Positions 1 through 7,674 are shown, counted from the first letter of the stretch. The stretch: 11,098 bases of DNA from VFZL01 sp046734915 (GCA_046734915.1 JBKPSC010000075.1:1-11098); one strand, 5' to 3'. A program made the numbers and translations. Notes: generated by a model from the sequence alone, not told the origin.

Positions 1-1
1 G

Positions 2-109
2 GCGTTCGCCACGCTCGTCGCCGCGTCCGTGCGGGCTCAGATCACCAACAATCCTCCGGTGGGCAGCGGCCCTGGCCGCGGGCGCGCGGTGTCGAGGCCA
101 GTGTCGTGA
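2..109 (+). pseudogene. Out-of-frame signal peptide of the esterase (5' end cut by window edge)
   Basis: Read from base 2, the sequence gives AFATLVAASVRAQITNNPP, a hydrophobic stretch followed by an Ala-x-Ala-like cleavage region (VRA|Q) and a Gly/Pro/Arg-rich linker. The frame stops at TGA 107-109. This is a typical Sec signal peptide for a secreted esterase. The body of the esterase begins at about 103-106 in the neighbouring frame. In that frame the upstream sequence is open to the window edge but reads as Arg-rich, unnatural protein. I infer a single frameshift (one base missing from this sequence) between about 75 and 105, in a GC-rich run. It could be a real mutation or an assembly error. 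Confidence 0.6.
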
Positions 110-1260
110 CCAACGCCCGCTCCCCCGAAGTGAACGCGGACGGCACCATCACCTTCCGACTGCCTGCGCCCAACGCCAGGAAGGTGCGCGTGTATACGGA
201 CATGCCCAAGCTTGGCGACACGCCGGTCAACGGCTCTGCCGGTTTCGACATGACCCAGGATGCCAATGGCGTGTGGTCCTTTACCACGCCGAAGCTCGCG
301 CCCAGCTACTACCAGTACTGGTTCGACGTGGACGGATTGACGACGCCCGATCCGCAGAACACGTTCGTTCGTCCTGCCTCCGGCGTCTACAAGAGCGTCG
401 TGGCGCTGCCGGGGAAGGAAGCGGACTTCATGATGTTCCGCGACGTGCCGCACGGCAATCTGATCGAACATCAGTACCTCAATCAGCTGACCAAGATCGC
501 CCGTCGTGTGGTCGTGTATACGCCGCCCGATTACAACACCGGTACCAGGAAATATCCGGTGGTGTATCTGCTGCACGGCGCCAACGACTACGAGCGCGGC
601 TGGACGCAAACCGGAATGGCCAACCTCATCATGGACAATCTGATCGCGGAGAAGAAGGCCATTTCCGCGATCATCGTCATGCCGTTCGGCCATGAAAAGA
701 CGGGCTCAGCCGGCAGACAGCCGGAGATTCTCGCGCTGCAGCAGGCGTTGGGATACATCCCGCCACCGCCGGCTGCGCAGGGGGCGGCGCCGCAGGGCGC
801 TGGTCGGGGGGGCCCGGGTCTCGGGAGAGGTGTGTCGCCGAGCGGCTGGAGCATGGAAAAGGAAATGCTCGACTATGTCATTCCGTATGTCGAGAAGGAG
901 TTCCGCGTCATCAAGGACAAGGATCACCGCGCCATCATGGGCTACTCGATGGGCGGTGGCCATGCGACCTCGATCGGATTCGGCCATCCCGAACTGTTCG
1001 CCTACGTCGGCGCATTCAGCGGATTCGGTTCGACGAATCTGCTCACCGCCGACCCGGCGAAGACGAACAAGAACTACAAGATGATCTTTATCGGATCGGG
1101 CACCGAGGACACGGCGGTGAATGGCGGCCGCACGATGCACGAGGCGTTGACGAAGGCCGGCGTGAAGCACATCTGGAGTGAGGATCCCGGCTACGGCCAC
1201 GATTACCAGATCTGGCGGCAGTACTTTCACCGGCTGATGCAGCAGACCTTCCGCGACTAA
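106..1260 (+). CDS. Secreted alpha/beta-hydrolase esterase (CE1 / esterase D-like, PF00756)
   Basis: This is a carbohydrate-esterase-like hydrolase related to feruloyl/acetyl-xylan esterases and enterochelin esterase. Residues about 8-105 look like an N-terminal Ig-like E-set (CBM48-type) module, and about 115-380 form the alpha/beta-hydrolase domain. Visible motifs are the oxyanion strand VVYLLHGANDYERGW, the nucleophile elbow GYSMGG (Ser281), a probable acid Asp335 in GSGTED and the C-terminal His365 in YGHDYQIW. A low-complexity Gly/Pro/Gln insert at about 218-245 (PPPPAAQGAAPQG) interrupts the fold, as is often seen in acidobacterial secreted enzymes. The GTG at 106 is only the nominal start: the likely signal peptide lies upstream in another frame (2-109), so the gene is probably frameshifted and its true start is outside the window. 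Substrate cannot be read from sequence; a plant cell-wall ester is a family-based guess. Confidence 0.85.
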   Translation: MTNARSPEVNADGTITFRLPAPNARKVRVYTDMPKLGDTPVNGSAGFDMTQDANGVWSFTTPKLAPSYYQYWFDVDGLTTPDPQNTFVRPASGVYKSVVALPGKEADFMMFRDVPHGNLIEHQYLNQLTKIARRVVVYTPPDYNTGTRKYPVVYLLHGANDYERGWTQTGMANLIMDNLIAEKKAISAIIVMPFGHEKTGSAGRQPEILALQQALGYIPPPPAAQGAAPQGAGRGGPGLGRGVSPSGWSMEKEMLDYVIPYVEKEFRVIKDKDHRAIMGYSMGGGHATSIGFGHPELFAYVGAFSGFGSTNLLTADPAKTNKNYKMIFIGSGTEDTAVNGGRTMHEALTKAGVKHIWSEDPGYGHDYQIWRQYFHRLMQQTFRD

Positions 1261-1284
1261 TCAGGCGGCGTCCATGCAGGGACG

Positions 1285-1374
1285 ATGACGCTCAATCGAC
1301 GTGAGTTCGTGCCATTCGCCGTCGACGTGCGAGCCGCGTCGTCGGCACAAAGAACGCAGCGAGGCGACGCGTGA
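1285..1374 (+). pseudogene. Possible truncated start of a Tat-exported protein
   Basis: An ATG 24 bases after the esterase stop opens a 29-codon frame beginning MTLNRREFVPFAV. This resembles the twin-arginine leader (xNRREFV) that starts many acidobacterial secreted enzymes. The frame then turns polar and Arg-rich and stops at TGA 1372-1374, with no hydrophobic core completed. A weak AGGGA lies just upstream. I infer the head of a gene that once followed the esterase and was cut off near 1320. The match is short and could be chance. Confidence 0.3.
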
Positions 1375-1662
1375 ACGACGCGGTCACATATCGAGCGCGC
1401 AGTGAACGCGGGTCAGCGCAACCGAAGTCGGATGCGGTACTCGACACCCCTCGTGCGCGGCCGGCGCCGACGCGACGCCACTCTACGAAATCGCTGTAAG
1501 TGATCACGCGAGATTGGAGGGTCTGACACAATTTCCGCAGGACGCTCGCGCTCCCGCGGCCTAACCCGCTCAAACGAGACGCGATGGAGGAAGCACAGCG
1601 GAAATCGGCGGCGTGTGGGATAATCTTTGCCAGACCGCTCGCAAGTTGTTGAATCTAAACAC
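1375..1662. other. Gene-free stretch before the tRNA-Ser remnant
   Basis: I see no convincing reading frame on either strand; the open frames here are Arg-rich. The only signal is GATAAT at 1619-1624, a possible -10 box about 39 bases upstream of the tRNA-Ser 5' end. I find no matching -35. If real, it is the leftover promoter of the tRNA gene. Confidence 0.3.
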
Positions 1663-1781
1663 GGAGAGATGTCCGAGTGGTTGTCCGCCTTCGCGGCTTC
1701 GCCGCTATGGCGAGACATCTCGCCGTAGCTCGCGCTGAACTGACACGCGAGCGGAGGCGGATGAAGGAGCACGCTTGGAAA
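1663..1781 (+). pseudogene. Truncated tRNA-Ser (anticodon GGA), interrupted in the D-loop
   Basis: Bases 1663-1683 match the 5' end of a bacterial tRNA-Ser: acceptor strand GGAGAGA, then TGTCCGAGTGGTTG of the D-arm. Bases 1762-1781 continue the same tRNA: TGAAGGAGC, the 5' anticodon stem CACGC and the loop TTGGAAA with anticodon GGA. Between them sits a 78-nt palindromic insert (1684-1761). After 1781 the expected 3' anticodon strand GCGTG, variable arm, T-arm and acceptor strand are absent (the sequence runs TTGCTCTGACG). The gene therefore cannot fold into a tRNA. The break just after the anticodon loop is a place where tRNA-targeting integrases commonly cut, which suggests, without proving, an integration or deletion scar. 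Confidence 0.75.
1684..1761 (+). repeat. REP-like cloverleaf palindrome inserted in the tRNA-Ser D-loop
   Basis: The 78-nt insert has terminal inverted repeats TCCGCCT (1684-1690) and AGGCGGA (1755-1761). Inside are three hairpins: GCGGC/GCCGC with loop TTC (1693-1705); CTATGGCGAGA/TCTCGCCGTAG with loop CA (1705-1728, 11 pairs including one T-G); and GCTCGCG/CGCGAGC (1728-1734 with 1746-1752). Together they can form a four-way junction. The flanks suggest a TG duplication at the target (GGTTG | insert | TGAAGG). Small palindromic elements of this kind are usually REP sequences or MITEs moved by a transposase supplied elsewhere, such as a TnpA-REP (RAYT) enzyme; that assignment is inference. 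I see no second copy of this exact element in the window. Confidence 0.7.
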
Positions 1782-1911
1782 TTGCTCTGACGATCTGCGA
1801 CGGCGTGCTGCGGATTTCGATTACCGTTGCAGACTCAAAGAGTTAACTGCGCACGCGTCACGTCAGTCAATCACCGTAAACCTCGGTAGGTCTCGCTCCC
1901 TCGACAAGGTC

Positions 1912-1931
1912 ACGTCACAGTTACGTCACAG
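1912..1931. repeat. Two ACGTCACAG direct repeats spaced one helical turn
   Basis: ACGTCACAG occurs at 1912-1920 and again at 1923-1931, an 11-base period. A related CACGTCAGT lies near 1860. One-turn spacing would suit a DNA-binding protein on one helix face. The repeats lie just downstream of the zinc-ribbon remnant's stop and are not upstream of any gene I can identify. Confidence 0.35.
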
Positions 1932-1942
1932 CGGCAGAAAGC

Positions 1943-2108
1943 CTAGTCGTCCTCCTCGTCGTCGGCATTGGAGCCAGCGGTCGAACCAGGGTCGACTGCC
2001 TTCTGGACCTCGGACTTCAGCTCGGGTCCGACGATGTTGCATTTCGTACACGACCTGCTTTCCGCAGGGTTCATTGTCCCGCAGTGCATGCAGACGTATC
2101 GAAACCAT
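1943..2108 (-). pseudogene. Small zinc-ribbon protein with acidic tail, 5' end broken or unresolved
   Basis: On the minus strand the frame ending at TAG 1945-1943 reads FRYVCMHCGTMNP, then ESRSCTKCNIVGPELK, a polar linker and a DDEEDD C-terminus. The two CxxC knuckles (CMHC and CTKC, 11 residues apart) are a classic four-Cys zinc ribbon. The frame is open back to a TAA at 2179-2177 but holds no ATG/GTG/TTG before the ATG at 2089, which would remove the first Cys. An ATG at 2108 sits one base out of frame; without one G of ATGGTTT it would give a neat protein of about 54 residues starting MFRYVCMHC. I therefore infer a one-base frameshift at the start, or loss of the true 5' end. I do not recognise a named family; zinc binding is read from the motif only, and its role is unknown. 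Confidence 0.45.
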
Positions 2109-2335
2109 TTCGCGAGGTTTTCGCAAGTTGGTGATGACGCGCGACTTCTGGTGTTAACGGTTTGGTCCCGAACGACTTATCGACTCCGAGTTTTCTTCTA
2201 CTGTTCACTCGCGTGCTCGCGAATCGACCGCCGTCGTGGAGAGATCTCTAACGACGTCGCGTTTTCGCCGTTTGCTGTCGACGGGGTCCGTACCGGCCGA
2301 GTCCCGGTAGGCGTCGGAATTTGGCATCACCTCTG

Positions 2336-5300
2336 CTACCGCGCGCCTGTTGCGGCCCGGATCGCGCCAACATACGACGATCGCAGCAGTGTGTCTGCCA
2401 GCGAGGCGTCCTCGAGGTCGGCAGCCACCCCCTCGATGACGGCGAGCGCTTCCAGCCGCGCTTCTCTCGCGGGATCCGTCTGGTCTTGAGCTGATTGAAG
2501 GTCTCCGAGGACGACGAGCGTCCTCCACAGCTGAGGCGGGTTGCCGAGCAGGCGGGCGTTCTCGAGGGCGATCTTGAGCTCGGCCTCGGATTCCGCGAGC
2601 TTGCCGCTCCTCAGGAAGACCTGAGCGCGCAGGCACCTCGCCTTCGAGACGTACCTGGGGCTTCGCCCGGGTTCCGCCAGCTCCAGACAGCGCTCCGTGA
2701 GCTTGAGCGTCTTGGCGGTGTCACCGCGGACGAGCCAGAGCGCTCCATAGGTGTGAAAGAGATGCTGCGAGTAACGCCAGAGGTCGAGGCGTTGCGCGGG
2801 CGTCGGATCGCGAACGACCGCCTCCACCCGTTGCAGCTGCTCTTCGGCTTCATCCAACCGACCGAGAGCCATCAGGTTGTCCGCGAAGTTGAGGCGCGCG
2901 TTGTTCTCCACCTCCGGATCGGGGAAATCAGCTTCGATCGCTGCCGCGATTCCCCGGCGGTTCCAGTCCATGGCGCCAAGCGGGTCCTCCAGCTCACCGT
3001 GGATCCAGCCCACCGTGTTCAGCGCTCGCGTCGCCCAGAACGGTACCCCGCCCACGCGCTCCGAGGTCGCGAGGACTTCCTCTAGCAGCGCAAGGGCCTT
3101 CGAGTACTCACCGCGACTGGCTCGAGTCAGCGCCTCCAGCCAATGATCCCCGAGAATGAGAAAGAGACTGCGGGTCTTCTCGATCGCCGCCCGCCAGCGC
3201 TCGAGGTGGCGGAGCGTATCGTCGAAACGGCCCTCCCACTGAGACCGGTGCCAACCGACCACGCTCCACCAGCTCCTCGTGAGGGGATCATCCACTGTTG
3301 GAGCGAGCTGCTCGGCCGCCCGGAGGTGGGGCTCGGCCTCGTCCGTCCTGTGGGTGCCATAGAACATCAGGCCGAGGGTGGAGCTGGCAAAGAAGCGAAC
3401 GTCGTCCATGTGCTCACCGGCCAGCTCCAAGGCCTCCCGCGCGGTGAGCTCCGCCTTGTCGAACTCGTGGTTCCACCACTCGATCCACCCACGATAGGCC
3501 AGAGCCGTGCTCTCCAGCCGCCGGTCACCGAGTCGCCGGGCGTCCGCGAGCATCCGATCGAAGTCTCCGATCGCGCCGCCGAAGTCGCCGGCGGTGAACC
3601 TCAGCAGGCCTCGCTTCTGGAAGACCTTCACGGCCTGCTCGAGCGCCTGGACGCGTGAGTCCCCATCAGCCAGACGGTGACACCGGGAGAGGGCCGCTTC
3701 GAAGAAGTGGAACGCCTCTCTGGGAGCGGCCGCTGCAAGCGCGTTGTCGCCCGCGCGGACCAGATACCGCACGGTCCTCATCGAATCCGCCGCGGCGCCG
3801 GCCCGCACCAGGTGGTGCGCAATGTCGATTGCCTTTTCCTCGGCCCTTGCGCCCAGAGACTTTTCCAGCGCGCCCGCTATCTGCAGGTGCATGCGCTGGC
3901 GGCGCGGTAGCGACTGCTGTGCCATCAGCGTCTGCCGGATGAGCTCGTGGGTGAACGAGTACTGGTCGCCCATTGCCGTGGTGATCAGCCGCGCAGCCTC
4001 CGCCTCCTCGATGGCATCGAGCACGTCCTCGGGATCGAGGCTGTCGATCGACTCCAGAACACGAGGATCGAAGACTCGGCCGATCACTGCTGCCGCCCGG
4101 AGAACCCTGGCCGCGGCTTCCTTCAGCCTCTCCAGACGCCGCCCGATCACGAGACGAACGCCTTCGGGAACGTCGAGCTCCGAGATGGCAATCCCATCGA
4201 TCCAGTTCCCGTCCTTGTCGAAGAGCCTCTGCTCTTCCCACAAGTGTTGGAACACCTCTTCCACGAAGAACGGGTTTCCTTCGGTCTCTCTGTAGATCAT
4301 GTGAACGAGCGGGCTCGGCGGCGTGCGACCGGCAAGGCCCTGGATGAGCTCGGCCGTGGACCCTTCCGAGAGCCGGCGCAGCGTGATGCGATGGCCGAGG
4401 CGCTGACGAACGAGCTGGGCCAGGACGCGCTCGAACGGCTTGCCGACGTCTAGGTCGACATCTCGATATGTGCCGATAAAGAGAATCGGCAGATCCTCGA
4501 GTCTTGGCAGCAGATGCTGGAAGAGAAGGAGCGTCGAATCGTCCGCCCAATGCAGATCATCGAAGAGCCAGACGATTGGGGCACTCGCGCTTAGCCGGTC
4601 GAGAAAGCCGCCAATGCTATTGAACAGATACCTCTGTTGTAGCTCCGGCGGCAGGTCGATGGCCTGTATCATCTCCTGGAACCGATGGCGTAGCTCAGGG
4701 ACCAGCTTGGCGACCTCCGCTGCGGCTTCTCCGAGCGCGTCCCGCAGCCGCGGTTCCGGTACGAGGCGAATCGCCAGCTCCAGGCCCTCGATCCACGGCA
4801 GGTAGGACTGCGCTCCCTCCATCTCATCGCAGTGCCCCTCGAGGGCGAGGAGGCCCTGTCTGCCGGCATGCGAGAGGATCTCCCTCGCCAACCGCGTCTT
4901 GCCGACACCTGGCTCACCGCCGACGAGCGCAACACTCCCTTTGCCCGTCCGCAGTCGCTCGGCCAGGCTCCGCAGCTCTGCAAACTCAGTCTCGCGGCCC
5001 ACGAAGGCGCGGTCCGGACCAGCAGTCGCGGCCAGAAGGTCCGGGTGTGCCACCCACTGCTCAAGTTGGAGGCGCGTCTGCTCGTGCGAAGGCCTCTTCT
5101 CGGGCTCTCTGGACAGGAGCTCGGCGACGAGCTGCCGGACGACGGAAGGCAACTCCTCGCCGCCGACGGGCGCCTCCCTTAGGATGGCAGCGATCGTATC
5201 GGGGCCACTGTCCCCTCGGAAGGGATGCGTGCAGGTCAGAATCTCCTGCAGCACGACGCCGAACGCGAACAGGTCGCTGCGTCCATCGATCGTTGCCCCT

Positions 5301-5881
5301 CGAAGCTGCTCAGGAGACATGTAGCCGGGCGTTCCGGCGATCACGCCTCGCCCGCTCAGTTCTTCCAGGGTCTCCGCCTCGGTAGCGACCTCCGTGACAC
5401 GGGCCGGCTTCGCAAGACCGAAGTCCATGACCTTGACGTGCCCTTCGCGGCTCAGCATCACGTTCGCCGGTTTCAGGTCGCGGTGAACGATGCCGCGTTC
5501 ATCCGCCTTGACCAGCGCTTCTGCGATTTCCAGGCCCACGCGGACGCCGTCGTTGAGCGCGAGAGGTCCCCGCTCCAGTCGTGCCTGCAGCGTCTCCCCT
5601 TCCACGTACTCCATGGCGATAAACGCCCGCCCGTCGTCGGTGTCACCGAGCTCGTAGATCTTGCAGATGTAGGGGTGGTCCAGCGCCGCCGCCATCTTGG
5701 CCTCGCGACGAAAGCGCCCCAGCCGCACCTCATCCTGCGCCACCTCGACGGGCAGCACCTTGACCGCGACGTCGCGTCCCAGCTTCTCGTCGTGAGCCCG
5801 GTAGACCTCGCCCATGCCCCCGGCGCCGAGGGGCTCGAGGATCTCGTAGGAGCCGAGGCGGTCGCCCGCCGACAGAGACAT
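2336..5881 (-). CDS. Ser/Thr protein kinase fused to STAND/AAA-type ATPase and TPR-like helices
   Basis: This 1181-residue cytoplasmic signalling protein starts with a complete Hanks-type kinase (about 9-275): glycine loop GAGGMG (19-24), VAIK lysine Lys41, catalytic HRDLKPAN (His133, Asp135, Asn140), DFG (Asp153) and activation segment GTPGYMSPEQ (183-192). A STAND/AAA_16-like NTPase follows (about 290-600), with Walker A GGEPGVGKT (321-329) and Walker B VWLFDDLHW (437-445). The remaining 550 or so residues are Ala/Leu/Glu-rich helices consistent with TPR-like repeats, a likely protein- or ligand-sensing arm. I see no membrane segment. All catalytic motifs are intact. The ATG at 5881 is supported by GGAGG (5896-5892) ten bases upstream. 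The architecture is common in Acidobacteriota and Myxococcota, so this is likely a stand-alone regulator. Its targets are not evident; it shares strand and proximity with the broken gene at 5963-6651. Confidence 0.93.
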   Translation of the reverse strand: MSLSAGDRLGSYEILEPLGAGGMGEVYRAHDEKLGRDVAVKVLPVEVAQDEVRLGRFRREAKMAAALDHPYICKIYELGDTDDGRAFIAMEYVEGETLQARLERGPLALNDGVRVGLEIAEALVKADERGIVHRDLKPANVMLSREGHVKVMDFGLAKPARVTEVATEAETLEELSGRGVIAGTPGYMSPEQLRGATIDGRSDLFAFGVVLQEILTCTHPFRGDSGPDTIAAILREAPVGGEELPSVVRQLVAELLSREPEKRPSHEQTRLQLEQWVAHPDLLAATAGPDRAFVGRETEFAELRSLAERLRTGKGSVALVGGEPGVGKTRLAREILSHAGRQGLLALEGHCDEMEGAQSYLPWIEGLELAIRLVPEPRLRDALGEAAAEVAKLVPELRHRFQEMIQAIDLPPELQQRYLFNSIGGFLDRLSASAPIVWLFDDLHWADDSTLLLFQHLLPRLEDLPILFIGTYRDVDLDVGKPFERVLAQLVRQRLGHRITLRRLSEGSTAELIQGLAGRTPPSPLVHMIYRETEGNPFFVEEVFQHLWEEQRLFDKDGNWIDGIAISELDVPEGVRLVIGRRLERLKEAAARVLRAAAVIGRVFDPRVLESIDSLDPEDVLDAIEEAEAARLITTAMGDQYSFTHELIRQTLMAQQSLPRRQRMHLQIAGALEKSLGARAEEKAIDIAHHLVRAGAAADSMRTVRYLVRAGDNALAAAAPREAFHFFEAALSRCHRLADGDSRVQALEQAVKVFQKRGLLRFTAGDFGGAIGDFDRMLADARRLGDRRLESTALAYRGWIEWWNHEFDKAELTAREALELAGEHMDDVRFFASSTLGLMFYGTHRTDEAEPHLRAAEQLAPTVDDPLTRSWWSVVGWHRSQWEGRFDDTLRHLERWRAAIEKTRSLFLILGDHWLEALTRASRGEYSKALALLEEVLATSERVGGVPFWATRALNTVGWIHGELEDPLGAMDWNRRGIAAAIEADFPDPEVENNARLNFADNLMALGRLDEAEEQLQRVEAVVRDPTPAQRLDLWRYSQHLFHTYGALWLVRGDTAKTLKLTERCLELAEPGRSPRYVSKARCLRAQVFLRSGKLAESEAELKIALENARLLGNPPQLWRTLVVLGDLQSAQDQTDPAREARLEALAVIEGVAADLEDASLADTLLRSSYVGAIRAATGAR

Positions 5882-5906
5882 GTCCGGCCGCCCTCCAGAG
5901 GATGAG

Positions 5907-5938
5907 AGTATAGATTCTTCGTTCGTAGATTCTTCGTT
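5907..5938 (-). promoter_or_regulatory. Candidate kinase promoter with tandem 13-nt repeats
   Basis: Reading the minus strand towards the kinase, TATACT (5912-5907) resembles a -10 box 26 bases before the ATG. Directly upstream, the + strand sequence TAGATTCTTCGTT is repeated at 5911-5923 and 5926-5938 (period 15). The repeats overlap where a -35 box would sit, and no good -35 is visible. They could be an activator site or a simple tandem duplication. Confidence 0.35.
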
Positions 5939-5962
5939 TTTCGCGACGATGTTGCGCTGACC

Positions 5963-6651
5963 TCAGGCGGTAGCGGCGAAGAGTGCGGGGTAGGCGACGT
6001 CCCTGAGCTTGATCGCGGTGGGGCATGGTCCGGCGACCGGCCAGGGAGACCCGCCAGCGGCGCGAGCGCGGGATTTCGGCGATGAGTCCGTGCGCATGGA
6101 GACGGCGGAACAACCGGGTGACCTGGCTCGGTTGCATGTCTTCGTTTGGTGCGAGGGGATAAGAAGTGCGCGCCAGCTTCTGTCGCACGTCGCGGTTCGT
6201 GAAACCGTGCAGGGCGTGTTCCCCCGCTAGGAGCACCTCAAAGAGCATGCGCTCGTTGCGCGACAAGGGATTGAACGCTCTGGCGGTCCTGCCGTCTGTG
6301 GTCGAAGCGTTGGTCGTCAACGCGTCGAGATCCCGCACGGCTGGAGTGGGATCTTGTACCTGGCTCAAGGCCTCCAGATACATGACATTGCTTTGGGCCG
6401 AGATCTCTCGATATCGGAACAACAAGGAACGTGTCGAGCCTGATCTCCCCGAGTGAATCGACCTGGATCGCCCCTGTCCTTGTCGCCAGCTTGAGCAGCA
6501 TGGATCCGTAAGCCGGCGTGTACTTCTCGTATCCGAGAACGACATCCACTGCTGCCTTATACGTGCAGAGTGTTGGGCGTCCCGCGACGAGCTCAGACGC
6601 CAGCAAGCTCGAAGAGCTGAGCGGCCCGATCCTCGCGGGTTGCGCCGTCAA
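5963..6651 (-). pseudogene. Hypothetical wHTH protein gene broken by two frameshifts
   Basis: Three minus-strand frames join into one protein of roughly 230 residues. The first (from ATG 6651) reads through YEKYTPAYGSMLLKLATRTG and EIRLDTFLVVPISR. Near 6405-6425 the sense continues in another frame (REISAQSNVMYLEAL ... GFTNRDVRQKL ... VTRLFRRLHAHGLIAEIP ... RWRVSLAGRRTMP). Near 6025-6035, in ATGCCCCACC, it moves again and ends TAIKLRDVAYPALFAATA before TGA 5965-5963. The C-terminal third looks like a winged helix (an LHAHGLI-type recognition region and a wing ending in an Arg-rich turn). I recognise this as a repeatedly seen hypothetical family in acidobacterial-type genomes but can name no domain family. 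Two independent frame breaks make it a pseudogene unless both are assembly errors. The start at 6651 is not well supported. Confidence 0.65.
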
Positions 6652-6844
6652 GCGACGGACGCGCTACGATCGACAACTCGCCCGCGCCTCTCTGCGCCGT
6701 CGAAGCACTTCGCACGGCTCGCAGCGTCTGTTTCTCGGGTGATGCTATCCTCGGCGCCACAACAGACTGCAACTTCGTGAATATTGCGGCGTCCACCTCG
6801 GGAATCAGAGTCTGCCCTTCTCTCAGGCAGGCCGCGTCATCGTC

Positions 6845-7495
6845 CTAGTACCTGGGATCGCCGACCGCAGCGACACGAAGTCCTTGGATGTGCCTATCAG
6901 CCGCCGCGGCGAGTAGTGCCGCCGCGCATGCGTCAAGGTCATCGTGGCTGGGAGCATCAGGAACGGCGACGCCCAGCGTCCGCAGGATTGCGACACGAGC
7001 CTGCCGCCCATCGCGGCGGCATTTGTTCGGCAGCCCGCGCGCGAGTCGAGTCCAGATTGAAGCGGGGTAGACCTCATCAAGCTGGAGGTCTTGAGTGGAA
7101 GGATCGAATAGCCCAGCGGCGTGGAATGCCGCGAACAGATCGAGCGAAGACGCGACAAAGCCGCCGTACGGCTGCGACAACGGCGGCCGCTTGTCACCGG
7201 TCTTCCCTGCGGCGGCGAGAGATCTCTCGCTTGCGCGAATGTTGCACCCGACGCGTGCGAGACCTTGCGGGCCGTCGAGCATGACTGCCTTCGCGGCAGA
7301 GATCTCTGGCAACAGATCGGTCAGGTCGATCAGGTCGGTCGGCCCCCACGACCACGTCCAGAAGTGCGGTGTGAGTGTGTGGTCGCGGATCTCCAGTCCA
7401 GACACATCGATCGCCCGACGCGAATCCGCGTAGCGATCGCTGATGTCTACCCCGAGATAGACGCACGTCGCCGTGGTTTTCTTCGTAGACGTCAC
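6845..7495 (-). CDS. DUF429 family protein, predicted RNase H-fold nuclease
   Basis: This 216-residue protein shows the DUF429 pattern: a first strand VYLGVDISD (Asp17), a second acidic motif MLDGPQGL (Asp74), then EVYPASIWTRL (Glu141) and the closing helix SHDDLDACAAAL (Asp185, Asp186, Asp188). These are the acidic positions expected to bind metal in an RNase H-like fold. Members are predicted nucleases, but the biochemical role of the family is poorly known. The start is a GTG at 7495, placed because the first strand lies just downstream; I see no strong ribosome binding site, so a nearby start is possible. It is divergent from the wHTH gene at 7675, sharing a 179-base intergenic region. 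Neighbours suggest accessory rather than core function. Confidence 0.8.
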   Translation of the reverse strand: MTSTKKTTATCVYLGVDISDRYADSRRAIDVSGLEIRDHTLTPHFWTWSWGPTDLIDLTDLLPEISAAKAVMLDGPQGLARVGCNIRASERSLAAAGKTGDKRPPLSQPYGGFVASSLDLFAAFHAAGLFDPSTQDLQLDEVYPASIWTRLARGLPNKCRRDGRQARVAILRTLGVAVPDAPSHDDLDACAAALLAAAADRHIQGLRVAAVGDPRY

Positions 7496-7581
7496 GATTC
7501 GGACCAGTCTAATCCGTCAGCCATCGAGTGCCACACGCAACGGACAAGAACCGACCCGACACAACGGGCCCCGAATGCGAA

Positions 7582-7611
7582 TTGCAAGCCCGTCGCGCGT
7601 CTGCTCATACT
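7582..7611 (+). promoter_or_regulatory. Candidate promoter for the wHTH gene pair
   Basis: TTGCAA (7582-7587) and CATACT (7606-7611) are separated by 18 bases, each matching four of six sigma-70 consensus positions. They lie 64-93 bases upstream of the ATG at 7675, inside the divergent intergenic region. The match is modest. Confidence 0.35.
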
Positions 7612-7674
7612 CGAAGCGCTTGTCGCCGAGACTCCGCCAACCGCACGGAGGGCGGCGAGCCGCGAGGCCCAGTC

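Noticed and set aside
1684..1761. The tRNA insert as a group I intron or other self-splicing intron
   Set aside because: Too short (78 nt), lies in the D-loop rather than the anticodon loop, and the tRNA 3' half is missing.
5225..5905. 226-codon plus-strand frame opposite the kinase, and the long frames at 3143-3658 and 3666-4550
   Set aside because: They are shadows of the kinase gene: Arg/Pro/Ala-rich, no domain, and the kinase frame has clear catalytic motifs.
6593..6796. 67-codon minus-strand frame starting MDAAIFTKLQ just upstream of the broken wHTH gene
   Set aside because: It might be a further frame-shifted N-terminal piece of that gene, but I cannot connect it by sense or motif.
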